This document shows, one piece after another, positions 31,125 through 40,407 of a stretch of 64,000 nt of DNA; position 1 is the stretch's first letter, and each line of letters begins with the position of its first letter. Source of the DNA: Candidatus Obscuribacterales bacterium (GTDB lineage: Bacteria > Cyanobacteriota > Vampirovibrionia > Obscuribacterales > Obscuribacteraceae). Both the position numbers and the translations under genes were made by a program. Under the pieces are notes generated by a model. That model saw only the letters and a list, made by a program, of their open reading frames with translations. It did no database searches and was not told the DNA's origin. Location: the NCBI GenBank assembly GCA_021732085.1, contig JAKFVQ010000006.1:1-64000 (forward strand). Reading direction: 5' to 3'.

Positions 31125-32567
31125 GTGGACCAACTAAAGCATCTGATCAAAGAACTCTCGCTGATCGTTGGCGACTATCACGTTCTGCACAAAGACGTAG
31201 ATCTTGCGCTGTACGACTGTGATGCAGAGACTCTAGATGTAGCTCGTCCAGACCTCGTTGTCCTGCCGGCTAACACCGAGGAGGTGGCTGCCGTCGTCAA
31301 ATTGGCCAACCAGCACAAAGTCCCATTCACTCCACGTGGCGCCGGTACAGGACTTTCTGGTGGAGCAACGACTGTAATGGGCGGAATCAGCCTTGTGCTC
31401 ACACGGATGAACAAAATAATTTCCATCGATGCCGATGAGCAAATGGCGCACGTGCAAATTGGCGTAACCAACAGCTCTGTATCGAAGGCAAGTGAAAAAT
31501 TCGGTCTCTATTTTGCACCAGATCCATCCAGTCAAGTCGCATCCACGATTGGCGGCAACATGGCAGAGAATGCCGGTGGAGCGCATACGCTCAAGTACGG
31601 AATGACCACCAGTAATGTTCTTGGTGCAAAGTTTGTTCTGCCAAACGGAGATATCACGACAATAGGTGGACCATTCCGCGATAGCCTGGCAATGGATGTT
31701 CTCGGACTGATCGTCGGATCAGAAGGAACGCTCGGCATTGCAACGGAGGCTTACCTGAGCCTGACGCCAAAAGCAAAAAGCGTCGAGACAATGTTGGCCT
31801 ATTTCAATTCGCTGGAAGATGGCGGTCAAGCGGTATCGGACATCATAGCCCATGGAATTATTCCAGCGGCAATGGAAATGATCGATCGCTTGTCTTTTGG
31901 TTGCGTGGAAGAATCATTGCATCTTGGATTGAATTTGAACGCGGGAGCGCTACTTATCGTCGAGCTCGATGGACCGCCTGAGGTCATACAGATGGAGCGA
32001 GCGAAGGTTGAATTGATTGCCAAAGAGAATCAGTCAATTGAGATCAAATGGGCTGCAGATTCGTACGAGCGCGCAATGATTTGGAAAGCTCGCAAATCGG
32101 CATTTGGAGCCCTCGGACGAATCGCGCCGCATGCATATGTTCTCGATGGTGTCATTCCCCGATCAAGATTGAAAGAAGCCATTATCGAAATCGACAAAAT
32201 AGCAAAGCAATTTCAATTGACCATCTCGAACATTTATCACGCTGGCGATGGGAACCTGCATCCGGCCCTGTTATACGATCGCAGCAAGGAACAAGAAGTC
32301 CGAGCTGTTTTATTAGCTGCCAAAGAGATCTTGGAGACATGCGTGCGATTGGGCGGCACCTTATCTGGAGAACATGGGATCGGTGTGGAAAAATTGCTGG
32401 AAATGTCTTACGCATTTGCGCCTGAGGATCTAGAAGCAATGATGAGGATCAAGCACAGTTTCAATCCCCAGGATTTGTGCAATCCAGGAAAGCTGATACC
32501 AAACCCAAAATCATGCGGCGAATCCGGAAAACGTCCGCTTCTACGCCATCAGCTATCCTCCTGCTAG
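31125..32567 (+). CDS. glcD: FAD-linked oxidase, glycolate oxidase subunit GlcD type
   Basis: 480 residues. The FAD-binding PCMH domain (about 40-215) carries PRGAGTGLSGG, DPSSQVASTIGGNMAENAGG and VGSEGTLGI. The C-terminal cap domain holds HAGDGNLHP and GTLSGEHGIGVEK, the substrate-site signatures of the GlcD/D-lactate dehydrogenase family. The protein oxidises a D-2-hydroxy acid; which one is not visible. GlcE and GlcF are not adjacent, so it may act alone like D-lactate dehydrogenases. The start is GTG at 31125, 44 bases after the TonB-C-like gene. Confidence 0.93.
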   Translation: MDQLKHLIKELSLIVGDYHVLHKDVDLALYDCDAETLDVARPDLVVLPANTEEVAAVVKLANQHKVPFTPRGAGTGLSGGATTVMGGISLVLTRMNKIISIDADEQMAHVQIGVTNSSVSKASEKFGLYFAPDPSSQVASTIGGNMAENAGGAHTLKYGMTTSNVLGAKFVLPNGDITTIGGPFRDSLAMDVLGLIVGSEGTLGIATEAYLSLTPKAKSVETMLAYFNSLEDGGQAVSDIIAHGIIPAAMEMIDRLSFGCVEESLHLGLNLNAGALLIVELDGPPEVIQMERAKVELIAKENQSIEIKWAADSYERAMIWKARKSAFGALGRIAPHAYVLDGVIPRSRLKEAIIEIDKIAKQFQLTISNIYHAGDGNLHPALLYDRSKEQEVRAVLLAAKEILETCVRLGGTLSGEHGIGVEKLLEMSYAFAPEDLEAMMRIKHSFNPQDLCNPGKLIPNPKSCGESGKRPLLRHQLSSC

Positions 32568-32663
32568 CCCCGACAAAAAGCCGTCTTCCAGTGTCCAAAA
32601 TATTAAATTCCTGTCTGATAAGAGAAAGCTAGGGGTATGATCGCAACATGTCCCTAAATCTAA

Positions 32664-34403
32664 ATGCCATGGAGCGAGCGCCGATTGCACGGTAAGGTAG
32701 ATTTATCAAAAGCCAAAGGTCTCAAGAAGTCTGAGATCAAGAAGTTACAAAGGCTTTTGCAAGAGAGAATTCCTGAAGGAAGTATTCTCACTATTGACCT
32801 GGCCGAAAGCATGGCGGTGTTTTCTCACGAGACCGGCGAAGTATTGAGCGTGACGGTAAACCGTCGCGGACAGGTCGTAAATATAACTGTCGGCAGCCCG
32901 AAAGACGTCGACATGCCTGAACTCAAAGGCTCTCGATCAGGTCCCGGTCGCCTCTGCGGACACCGAATTCTTTATACGCAGTTTCCGAATAACAACGGAC
33001 ATACAGGTCCAAACAAGGAAGACTTGCAGTGCTTGGCGCGAAATCGGCTTGATGTTCTTGCTCAAATCAAAGTAGACCCTCAAGGCACTTTCAGCCGAAG
33101 CAAAGGTGAATCCGGACTTTTTGCTGATATGGTGACGATTGCTCACTTACTTCCATCACGCGACGGCGAAGGCAAACTTTGGAAAACACTTGAACCTTGC
33201 ACTGTTCGTCGGGCCCAGGAAGAAGAGTTCGACAAATTAATCGCCGCTCTTGAAGATGAGTTCCGCCGAGTCGCACCGAATTTGCCGCGCGCTGAAGGCG
33301 AAGAGCGAGCTATTCTGGTTGGACTTATTTACGACGGACAGGACTCGTGGCAAATTGAAGATGAGCTAGACGAACTTGCTCAGTTAGCAAAAACTGCCGG
33401 TGCCACTGTCTGTGCTCGACTCACCCAGGCAAGGCTGCAGCCTGATCCACGCTTATTTTTGGGCTCAGGAAAAGTGCAGGAGCTGGCATTGCTTGTTCAG
33501 GAATATGGAGCAAATGTCGTGATCGTAGATCACGAACTCAATCCGAATCAACAACGGAATTTAGAAGAAACAGTTGGCGTCAAAGTGCTCGATCGAACAG
33601 AACTTATTCTGGACATTTTTGCTCAACGGGCAAACACGCGCGAAGGAAAACTTCAGGTAGAACTTGCTCAGCTTAAATACCTTTATCCACGCCTGGTCGG
33701 AAAAGGATTGACCTTAAGCCGATTGGGCGGCGGCATCGCGACCAGAGGTCCTGGTGAAACCAAGTTAGAAATCGATCGCCGACGCATTCGCGATCGCATT
33801 AATTTACTTGAGCGCGAAACTGAACGCATCCGCAGCAATCGTGGAACTCAAAGACGCAAGCGAATTAGCGAGAAACTGCCCGTAGTATCATTGACCGGTT
33901 ATACAAACTCAGGCAAATCGACGTTACTGAATTCACTGACTAAATCAGCTGCGATTGTCGAGGACAAGCTTTTTGCAACATTGGACCCGGCAACCAGGAG
34001 GACCGTCCTCCCGGACAACAGTCCTGTATTGATAACAGATACAGTTGGCTTCATCAAGAAACTTCCGACATCACTTGTTTCGGCATTCGGTGCCACACTG
34101 GAAGAAGTTGTGGTGGCAGATGTTCTTCTGCACGTCGTTGACGCCAGCCATCCGAACGTGATGGAGCAAATAATTAGCGTCCACGATGTTCTAAGTGAAT
34201 TGCAAGCCGTGGACAAGCCCATGATCACAGTTTTGAATAAGGCGGACAAAGCACGCCACGAAGATCTAGCCTGGCTGGCCAGTCAGCTTCCCAATCCGAT
34301 CATTGTCTCTGCAAAGGATAGAACAGGTCTTGGAAGACTTATGGAAAAAATCCAGGAACTCCTGCAAGACGTTTTTCCAGAACGTAATCGTTCGACTGCT
34401 TAG
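32664..34403 (+). CDS. hflX: GTPase HflX with long N-terminal domain
   Basis: 579 residues. An extra N-terminal domain of about 190 residues (GLKKSEIKKLQRLLQERIPE, GPGRLCGHRILYTQFP) is of the kind I know from cyanobacterial HflX. It is followed by the HflX subdomain (LFLGSGKVQEL, VIVDHELNPNQQRNLEE, LGGGIATRGPGETKLE) and a GTPase domain with G1 GYTNSGKST, G3 DTVGF and G4 NKAD. HflX splits stalled ribosomes under stress. The ATG at 32664 lies inside a short out-of-frame reading frame that begins at 32648; an internal TTG is also possible. Confidence 0.95.
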   Translation: MPWSERRLHGKVDLSKAKGLKKSEIKKLQRLLQERIPEGSILTIDLAESMAVFSHETGEVLSVTVNRRGQVVNITVGSPKDVDMPELKGSRSGPGRLCGHRILYTQFPNNNGHTGPNKEDLQCLARNRLDVLAQIKVDPQGTFSRSKGESGLFADMVTIAHLLPSRDGEGKLWKTLEPCTVRRAQEEEFDKLIAALEDEFRRVAPNLPRAEGEERAILVGLIYDGQDSWQIEDELDELAQLAKTAGATVCARLTQARLQPDPRLFLGSGKVQELALLVQEYGANVVIVDHELNPNQQRNLEETVGVKVLDRTELILDIFAQRANTREGKLQVELAQLKYLYPRLVGKGLTLSRLGGGIATRGPGETKLEIDRRRIRDRINLLERETERIRSNRGTQRRKRISEKLPVVSLTGYTNSGKSTLLNSLTKSAAIVEDKLFATLDPATRRTVLPDNSPVLITDTVGFIKKLPTSLVSAFGATLEEVVVADVLLHVVDASHPNVMEQIISVHDVLSELQAVDKPMITVLNKADKARHEDLAWLASQLPNPIIVSAKDRTGLGRLMEKIQELLQDVFPERNRSTA

Positions 34404-34481
34404 TTTGTTTGAAACATCAAAATTTTTTAGCTCAATTTCATAGCTCAAAAGGACGTGCTTAGAGGCTGCAGCACGAACGCG

Positions 34482-34503
34482 AGCACAAACCGAAGCTTGT
34501 GCT
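34482..34503. terminator. Hairpin between hflX and the XRE gene
   Basis: AGCACAA (34482-34488) pairs with TTGTGCT (34497-34503) and is followed by TTATG. It lies between two convergent stops and could end both transcripts, but it lacks a long T-run. Confidence 0.4.
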
Positions 34504-34541
34504 TTATGCGTTGAACGGCATAAGAATCCTCAACTTGGACA

Positions 34542-34817
34542 TCAAGCTGGCTTGCTGGTATCAAACCGTTCCTTCATGCAATCCTCGCAGTTCATTAGCA
34601 GCCTGGACACACGCGTCTCCAACCCAGCCGCGATGCTCATAAGCGCGCCGATGCTTGGGTTGCGTTTACCTTGTTCAACGTTGCTCAAAAATGGCCGATT
34701 GATCTCAGCCCTCTGAGATAGCTCTTCTTGAGATAATTTTAGCTGTCTGCGCCGCTTCTGTATTACCTCGCCTAGACAACTATAAAGATGTTCGTGTTCT
34801 TTTCTTTCTTTAGACAT
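34542..34817 (-). CDS. XRE-family transcription regulator
   Basis: 91 residues with a Cro/CI-type helix-turn-helix spanning residues 13-67: LGEVIQKRRRQLKLSQEELS, then RPFLSNVEQGKRNPSIGALM and SIAAGLE. A C-terminal Cys pair (CEDC) follows in the tail. Such short regulators bind operators as dimers. No target is adjacent on the same strand. The upstream region (34818-35063) is AT-rich and shared with the receiver gene on the other side. Confidence 0.88.
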   Translation of the reverse strand: MSKERKEHEHLYSCLGEVIQKRRRQLKLSQEELSQRAEINRPFLSNVEQGKRNPSIGALMSIAAGLETRVSRLLMNCEDCMKERFDTSKPA

Positions 34818-35063
34818 CGCATCTTTCCTCCGCCTGCCCAGACGGAAAAAAAATCAAGTTGGTTTCATCTTTAATGATTGTAAAAGCATACGTTTAATTA
34901 AAAGTGGCCGCATGAAATCTACACAAGTTGACTAGTTTTTCTCCGACCTCATGATACAAGCCTGTCAGAACAAGGCTTTCAGGATGCGTTTGGTCTTATG
35001 GATTTAAGGAACTCACACTGTTGCCTGCCAGTCTCAACTCTGAAAGGGAGAATTGGTGTATAT

Positions 35064-35471
35064 ATGCAAAAACCGTGCATTTTAGTAGTTGACGACAATC
35101 CACAGTATGCCAAGTTATTCGAACTAATTGCTGAGTCACTTGGTTACGCAGCCTATTTGGTCACAAGCTGTTTGGAAGCTGAGGCATTCCTAAAAACGCA
35201 TCAGGTGGATCTAGTTCTGATGGACTGGGTAATGCCTGAAATCGATGGACCAGCATGCACTTGCAGGATCAGGCATATTGAAAAAGAGCTGGGTAAACAT
35301 ATTCCTATTATCGGTGTGTCCGGCTATGTAAAAGCAAGCAAGGACGCATGCACCGAAGCTGGGATGGACGACTTTCTCTGCGTCCCGTTCACTTTAGATG
35401 ATTTGAGAGCGAAGCTGGAGACATGGCTCCCAAGCATGGAGCAAGTCACAAGCCCGGTGCAAGAATCCTAG
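35064..35471 (+). CDS. Single-domain receiver lacking the conserved lysine
   Basis: 135 residues from the ATG at 35064, which has GGGAG upstream; a GTG/ATG 22 codons earlier has none. The acidic pocket VVDDN, Asp54 in LMDWVMPEIDG and the Ser of GVSGY are present. The invariant Lys before the Pro at the end of strand 5 is replaced: FLCVPF has Val107 where KPF is expected. Phosphorylation signalling may be altered or the protein may act as a phosphate-independent module. The gene is followed closely by the SDR gene. Confidence 0.85.
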   Translation: MQKPCILVVDDNPQYAKLFELIAESLGYAAYLVTSCLEAEAFLKTHQVDLVLMDWVMPEIDGPACTCRIRHIEKELGKHIPIIGVSGYVKASKDACTEAGMDDFLCVPFTLDDLRAKLETWLPSMEQVTSPVQES

Positions 35472-35568
35472 CCTTGGGTAAAGAAAAACGTCATTATGAG
35501 AGACACAGCTTTGCATGAATAGCTCGGCCGGTGTTAATCTTGGTGCCCCCGCACTCAGGACTGTCGCC

Positions 35569-36429
35569 ATGTCTCTCAAAGCTAAGACTCTCTTTATTAC
35601 CGGAGCTTCTCGCGGAATCGGTCATGCGATTGCGTTGAGAGCTGCCAAAGATGGAGCCAACATCGTTATCGCTGCAAAAACTGAGCAAGAGCATCCGAAG
35701 CTGCCAGGCACGATTTACTCAGCAGCGAAAGACGTTGAGGCTGCAGGAGGCAAGGCATTACCGGTGGTTTGTGATATACGATCGGAAGAAGCCGTTGCCG
35801 CTGCGATTGAGCAAGCGGTACAAAAATTTGGTGGCATCGATATTTGCATAAACAATGCAAGCGCTATCAATTTGAGTAAGACCTCAGATATTGATATGAA
35901 GCGCTTTGATCTTATGCATCAAATAAATTCGCGCGGTACATTTCTCGTTTCAAAACTATGCTATGAGCATTTGAAGAAATCAGAGAATCCGCACATTCTC
36001 AACATCTCACCACCATTGAATATGAGCAAGCGTTGGTTTGCCGGCTTCGTCGCCTACACTATGGCTAAGTATGGAATGAGCATGTGCACTTTAGGCATGG
36101 CTGAAGAATTTCGCAAAGATGGAATAGCCGTCAATTCTCTTTGGCCGGAAACAGCGATCGCCACTGCCGCAGTAAAGAACCTGCTCGGAGGCGACGATTC
36201 AATTAAGGGATCCAGAACGCCAGAAATCATGGCAGATTCTGCATATATTGTGCTAAATCGAGAAGCGAAATCTTGTACAGGAAATTTCTTCATTGACGTT
36301 GACGTTCTGAAAGAAGAAGGAATTACGGACTACTCTAAATATGCCGTCCATCCCGGACATGAGCTTATGCGCGACTTCTTTTTAGATGAATGGTATTCGG
36401 CAGAATTGGTTAATTCGGGACGGAAATAA
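35569..36429 (+). CDS. Short-chain dehydrogenase, HSDL2-like
   Basis: 286 residues from the ATG at 35569; an upstream in-frame start adds 18 unlikely residues. The NAD-binding TGASRGIG lies at about residues 11-18, followed by NNAS and the catalytic YTMAK. A long insertion after strand 2 (KTEQEHPKLPGTIYSAAKDV) is characteristic of the HSDL2/SDR-C subgroup. The C-terminal extension FFIDVDVLKEEGI matches the same group. HSDL2-like enzymes are linked to fatty-acid metabolism. It overlaps the dienoyl-CoA isomerase gene by one base (TAATG), so the two are translated together. Confidence 0.9.
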   Translation: MSLKAKTLFITGASRGIGHAIALRAAKDGANIVIAAKTEQEHPKLPGTIYSAAKDVEAAGGKALPVVCDIRSEEAVAAAIEQAVQKFGGIDICINNASAINLSKTSDIDMKRFDLMHQINSRGTFLVSKLCYEHLKKSENPHILNISPPLNMSKRWFAGFVAYTMAKYGMSMCTLGMAEEFRKDGIAVNSLWPETAIATAAVKNLLGGDDSIKGSRTPEIMADSAYIVLNREAKSCTGNFFIDVDVLKEEGITDYSKYAVHPGHELMRDFFLDEWYSAELVNSGRK

Positions 36430-37274
36430 TGGATAGCACTGTTGCTGGTGGCAAGACATTCACACTGAACATTAAAGACGCTGTCGCGCACTTGCGTTTT
36501 TGCCGCCCGGATAAGGCGAATTCGATGAATAAGGACTTTTGGAGCGAATTCCCAAAATCTATCCAAGAGCTGAGCCAGAATAACGATGTCCGAGTTCTGC
36601 TGATCTCCGGTGAAGGTAAAAACTTTTCCTCTGGAATGGATCTTTCTGTTTTTGCCGATAGCCAGCTGCTAAGCAATGCGGATGCCCGTAGCAGAGAGAG
36701 TCTTCGCTGCCTGGTCTTGGAATTGCAAGCATGTTTCTCTTTGCTTGAGCAATTGCGCATACCTGTAATTGCTGCAATAAATGGAGCCTGCATTGGCGGA
36801 GCACTTGATCTAGTTGCCGCTTGTGATATTCGCTTCGCGACGAAAAGCGCCTATTTTTGTATCCATGAGACCAATCTGGCAATGATGGCAGACCTCGGGT
36901 CTCTTCAGCGGCTTCCATACCTGCTTCCTGAAGGAATCGTTCGAGAGCTGGCATACACAGGGGACAAGCTCGGCGCAGACGATGCTACGCGCCACGGGTT
37001 CTTGAATAAGGTCTTCGACAGCGATCAGGAAATGATGGATCACGCGCTTTTGCAAGCTCAAAAGATCGCCTCGAAATCTCCGCTAGCAATTTGCGCATCA
37101 AAACAATGTCTTAACTACAATCGCTCGCATTCAATTGCTGATTCGCTTGAGTACTGTGCAAATGTGCAAGCTGGTATTTTGGATTTGCAAGATCTGGCAG
37201 CGGCAGCGCAGGCGCAAGCCAGCAAGTCGGCAGCAGCATTTTCGGACCTGAAGAAAAGCGCGAGCCTGCGCTAA
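36429..37274 (+). CDS. Enoyl-CoA hydratase/isomerase family, dienoyl-CoA isomerase type
   Basis: 281 residues of the crotonase fold. The oxyanion-hole segments are FSSGMDLSVF and NGACIGGALDLVAACDIR. The segment HETNLAMMADLGSLQRLP is the signature of ECH1, the delta3,5-delta2,4-dienoyl-CoA isomerase, with acidic residues in the HETN and MAD positions and an Asp in ALDL. These match the three acidic active-site residues of that enzyme, so it should move double bonds in unsaturated fatty acyl-CoA. Coupled by one-base overlap to the SDR gene, which suggests a small lipid-degradation unit. Confidence 0.9.
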   Translation: MDSTVAGGKTFTLNIKDAVAHLRFCRPDKANSMNKDFWSEFPKSIQELSQNNDVRVLLISGEGKNFSSGMDLSVFADSQLLSNADARSRESLRCLVLELQACFSLLEQLRIPVIAAINGACIGGALDLVAACDIRFATKSAYFCIHETNLAMMADLGSLQRLPYLLPEGIVRELAYTGDKLGADDATRHGFLNKVFDSDQEMMDHALLQAQKIASKSPLAICASKQCLNYNRSHSIADSLEYCANVQAGILDLQDLAAAAQAQASKSAAAFSDLKKSASLR

Positions 37275-37336
37275 ACCGCGGCGCAGCAGTACATACGAAG
37301 ATAGATGCTCAGAGTCCGCGTGAATGCTCACTAGCC

Positions 37337-37353
37337 GCGTGAATTAGTCACGC
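37337..37353. terminator. Hairpin between convergent genes
   Basis: GCGTGA (37337-37342) pairs with TCACGC (37348-37353). It lies between the converging isomerase and outer-membrane genes and has no T-run, so it is a weak terminator candidate. Confidence 0.35.
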
Positions 37354-37370
37354 AAGAGCGCCGCAAATAT

Positions 37371-40322
37371 CTAGTGAACAACGACTGGAACCTTGATATC
37401 GAGCGAGTTATTCTTCAAGGACTGCTTAGTGCCCTGATCGACAGCTGGGAAAGGTGGGATCAGCTTCATTGCAGTCTTCTTCTTGGAAGAAGTGTCGGCC
37501 TTGCTATCAATCTTATTACCAGAGGCTAATTCAGCGGCATACCTTCCTTTTGGCGCCGGACGTTCAGGCTCGCCAATCAGAGGATCATCAATGACCGGGG
37601 ATTGCCAATTTTCATAAGACGCCATCGCAATCTTAGGACTGCTAATTTCTGTTTCGTCGAGCGATGAAACGGTGGCAGCGATGTCGTCCTGGAATGCCTT
37701 CGTTGCCGGAGGAAGAGCCGGTGTATCAAGCTTCAATTTAGCAGGTGCAGGCTCAACAGAAGCTAGAGTTGCCTTTTTATTCTCCACCTTCAAGGAAGTC
37801 TGCGAGGGCGCTATTACAGGGAGACTTGCCGAAACGCTAGGAATGCTGGCCGATGCGATCGTAGCCATCCGCTTCTCAATATCAGCGCTCTTGTCCGATT
37901 CTTTGAGCTTGGCGCGAGAAACAATAGGTTCTGTTTTTAGCGCCGTCGTCGGAATGCTGCCATCCTTGTTAGCCGCGACGCGGATCTTTATTGAAGAGTT
38001 ATCTTTCAGCGCAGCTTCATCAGAAACAATCGCTCCAGTCGGCTTCACATTGACGCTGGCGGGCAAATCAATTTTTGCTAAGATAGGCGCCGGTGGCGCG
38101 GACTGAGCGATTGAATTGATCTTTGATTTGATTGGAACTGGTTGAACAAGCTTCTTTTCCGAAGTCAAAACGGAATGCAATTGCACATCGGATCCAAACT
38201 TAGCTGAGGCAACTGGCAGAGGTTGTAATGTCTTATTTGTGTTGGCCAGCTCAACGCTCTTAATTGGTAGTTCTTTCAAATTGTCTTTTTGAATTGGTAG
38301 CACATGTGGTGCTGACGGTTGCACTGTCGATGGGTGCACTGCTGATGATGCATTCGACCGTGCAGGCAAAGCACTAGGTGCGGCGTTGACACTAGCTGAT
38401 TGCTGTACATCCAAAATTGGCAGCGGCTTGGATCTAACGACTGGCTTGATTGCTACAGGCTTCGGCAAGTATGAAGACGGCGTCGCCGCCAGCATTGCTA
38501 ACTTATGCTGTTCTTCAAGCTTAGCTGACATTTCTTTGATCTTTTCAGCTCTCTCTTTCAACGCATCGTTGCTAGATTGGCTTGCTGCCTGATTGAGCAA
38601 ATCATGAATTCCCGTAGAATCAGCTGCCACTGGAACGGATGCTATGGCTGCTGGATCTGCTTCAGTTGCACTCGAATCAACGTTCAACAGGTTGGAATTT
38701 TCATTGATCGGCTTATGTGATTCGGCAGGAGCTGTTGATTGAGCAATCATCTCCAAGGTTCTCTTCCCGCTATCGGCTACCGCCGACACAGTGGGGGCAG
38801 TGTTCGACGCCACTACTGGCGAAGCTGAACTTTCAGCTTGTGCTGTCGGTGCAGCAGATGCTTGAGCTGGAGAATCAGAAGCAATTTCAGCATTGGAATC
38901 TGTGTGTTCGGATTGCGAAATGCTAGAAGCAATTGCATTGGTAGCTGTTGGCTCAGCGCCCTCTGAACTGGGGCTTGTCTCTGCGTTATGAGTATCGTCG
39001 GCGATCAAAACGTTCTCACCGTCAGGATTCATGCACGTTTCAGCAAGCGAATCACGCTCTAAAAATCCGTGTATTGGCTGAGGATTATGCGCAACCAATT
39101 CAGCAGGTGTAAGCATCTGCTCATGCGCAGAAGGCTTAGGAGGTGTGGGAGCTGCGGGCTCGGTCTCCTTTAATTGTTCACGAATCTGATTAAGTGTTGC
39201 AGTCAAAGCTGGTTTAGCCATTGCAAAACGCATACCGGCGAACAGACGGAAGTCAACGCCAGCCAAACCAGGTGTTGCGTGCGAGTGACCGTTCCAAATT
39301 GGCTCTGCTCTGACGAATGCTTGCAAGCCTGGATATTCTTTCAATATACGTCTTGCGACTTCGAAGTCAGAAATCATCACGTAATTGTTGCGGCGAATGG
39401 TGGCATTGCCGCGAAATGGTTCTCTGAAGTTCTGCACAAAGGTGGTTGAAGCAGAAAATGTCCAACCATTCTTTTGATATAGCAAACCCCATGTATAGAA
39501 GGGATCGATTTCCTTCTTTGGAGCTTGAAATGGCGCTTTACCCCGCATCTGAACCAGGGCGTTGACGAAAGCAACCATACGAGGCGTGACAATATAAGAT
39601 AAGGTCAAACCAGGCAGGAAGTCGAAAACTGATTGTTGGTGAAGTTGCCAGAGTTCTCTTCCCTGGAACTCAAACTGCAAACTTCCCTTTGTACCAATCG
39701 GCATATCTTGCTGCAAGCCAACTGCATAAGAATGAATGACAGTATTCAAACGGTTGCTATGCGATAGTTGGTCGCGAATCATGAAATAGTTGGTGAACAG
39801 CCTTGTGTGCGGCGTCAATGTCCAACCGCCAGACACGTTAGGCAGTGCCCGGAAGACACCCTGGCTTCGTCCAGTCAATCCGATGATGTCATATATAGCG
39901 GCTTGCTGAGTCGTACTCAAGGTCCTAAAGATGTTAGGTTGAGGCAACTGAGAAAGCAGCTTTCTTTTGGTTGGAAACTGGAATGGATTGGATTCCCAAC
40001 GACCTGTGACTTCTATGCTTGAGCTGAAATACAGTTGTGAAGGGAGGCGCTGCAAAACACGCAACTGCAAATTTTCACCGAATGAATTGCGCTCCAAGTC
40101 ACCAGCCAAAGGAACAACGTCCGTCGGTAGGATAGTTGTTCCCTGGTTGGTGCGAACGTCAGCATTTATGCCAGCAGCACTCGGTGTTCCAGCCACCTGA
40201 GCCATACATGACAAGGGCAAGAGAGGAGAAATAGATAAGGCTATAGCCGGGCAAAGCAGTAGGCTTTGCTTCAACAAACCAGCCCCTGAGGAAGCAGTTT
40301 TGCTGTACCTATAATCCGTCAC
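37371..40322 (-). CDS. Outer-membrane beta-barrel protein with long Ala/Ser/Pro-rich tail
   Basis: 983 residues, GTG start at 40322 with GAAGG upstream. A signal peptide (LKQSLLLCPAIALSISPLLP) is followed by a beta-rich region of about 300 residues. Its alternating strands end in aromatic residues, for example SLQFEFQGRELWQL, RMVAFVNALVQM, WGLLYQKNGWTFSASTTF and AGVDFRLFAGMRFAM. This looks like a barrel of the outer membrane. From residue 400 on the protein is low-complexity (Ala, Ser, Pro, Val, Lys) with no recognisable domain. The gene comes right after skp on the same strand, and a chaperone for barrel proteins next to a barrel protein is a sensible pairing. Confidence 0.75.
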   Translation of the reverse strand: MTDYRYSKTASSGAGLLKQSLLLCPAIALSISPLLPLSCMAQVAGTPSAAGINADVRTNQGTTILPTDVVPLAGDLERNSFGENLQLRVLQRLPSQLYFSSSIEVTGRWESNPFQFPTKRKLLSQLPQPNIFRTLSTTQQAAIYDIIGLTGRSQGVFRALPNVSGGWTLTPHTRLFTNYFMIRDQLSHSNRLNTVIHSYAVGLQQDMPIGTKGSLQFEFQGRELWQLHQQSVFDFLPGLTLSYIVTPRMVAFVNALVQMRGKAPFQAPKKEIDPFYTWGLLYQKNGWTFSASTTFVQNFREPFRGNATIRRNNYVMISDFEVARRILKEYPGLQAFVRAEPIWNGHSHATPGLAGVDFRLFAGMRFAMAKPALTATLNQIREQLKETEPAAPTPPKPSAHEQMLTPAELVAHNPQPIHGFLERDSLAETCMNPDGENVLIADDTHNAETSPSSEGAEPTATNAIASSISQSEHTDSNAEIASDSPAQASAAPTAQAESSASPVVASNTAPTVSAVADSGKRTLEMIAQSTAPAESHKPINENSNLLNVDSSATEADPAAIASVPVAADSTGIHDLLNQAASQSSNDALKERAEKIKEMSAKLEEQHKLAMLAATPSSYLPKPVAIKPVVRSKPLPILDVQQSASVNAAPSALPARSNASSAVHPSTVQPSAPHVLPIQKDNLKELPIKSVELANTNKTLQPLPVASAKFGSDVQLHSVLTSEKKLVQPVPIKSKINSIAQSAPPAPILAKIDLPASVNVKPTGAIVSDEAALKDNSSIKIRVAANKDGSIPTTALKTEPIVSRAKLKESDKSADIEKRMATIASASIPSVSASLPVIAPSQTSLKVENKKATLASVEPAPAKLKLDTPALPPATKAFQDDIAATVSSLDETEISSPKIAMASYENWQSPVIDDPLIGEPERPAPKGRYAAELASGNKIDSKADTSSKKKTAMKLIPPFPAVDQGTKQSLKNNSLDIKVPVVVH

Positions 40323-40344
40323 TTGACCTTCTTTCTAGTAAAAA

Positions 40345-40368
40345 TTGAACCCTGAAATCAGGGTTCAA
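40345..40368 (-). terminator. Intrinsic terminator after skp
   Basis: TTGAACCCTGA (40345-40355) pairs perfectly with 40358-40368. Read on the minus strand it runs into TTTTTACTAG. It lies between skp and the barrel-protein gene, so the latter needs its own promoter or read-through. Confidence 0.75.
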
Positions 40369-40407
40369 CCTGTTGTAACCAACTTAACTCTGATGAAACA
40401 GAGCCAT

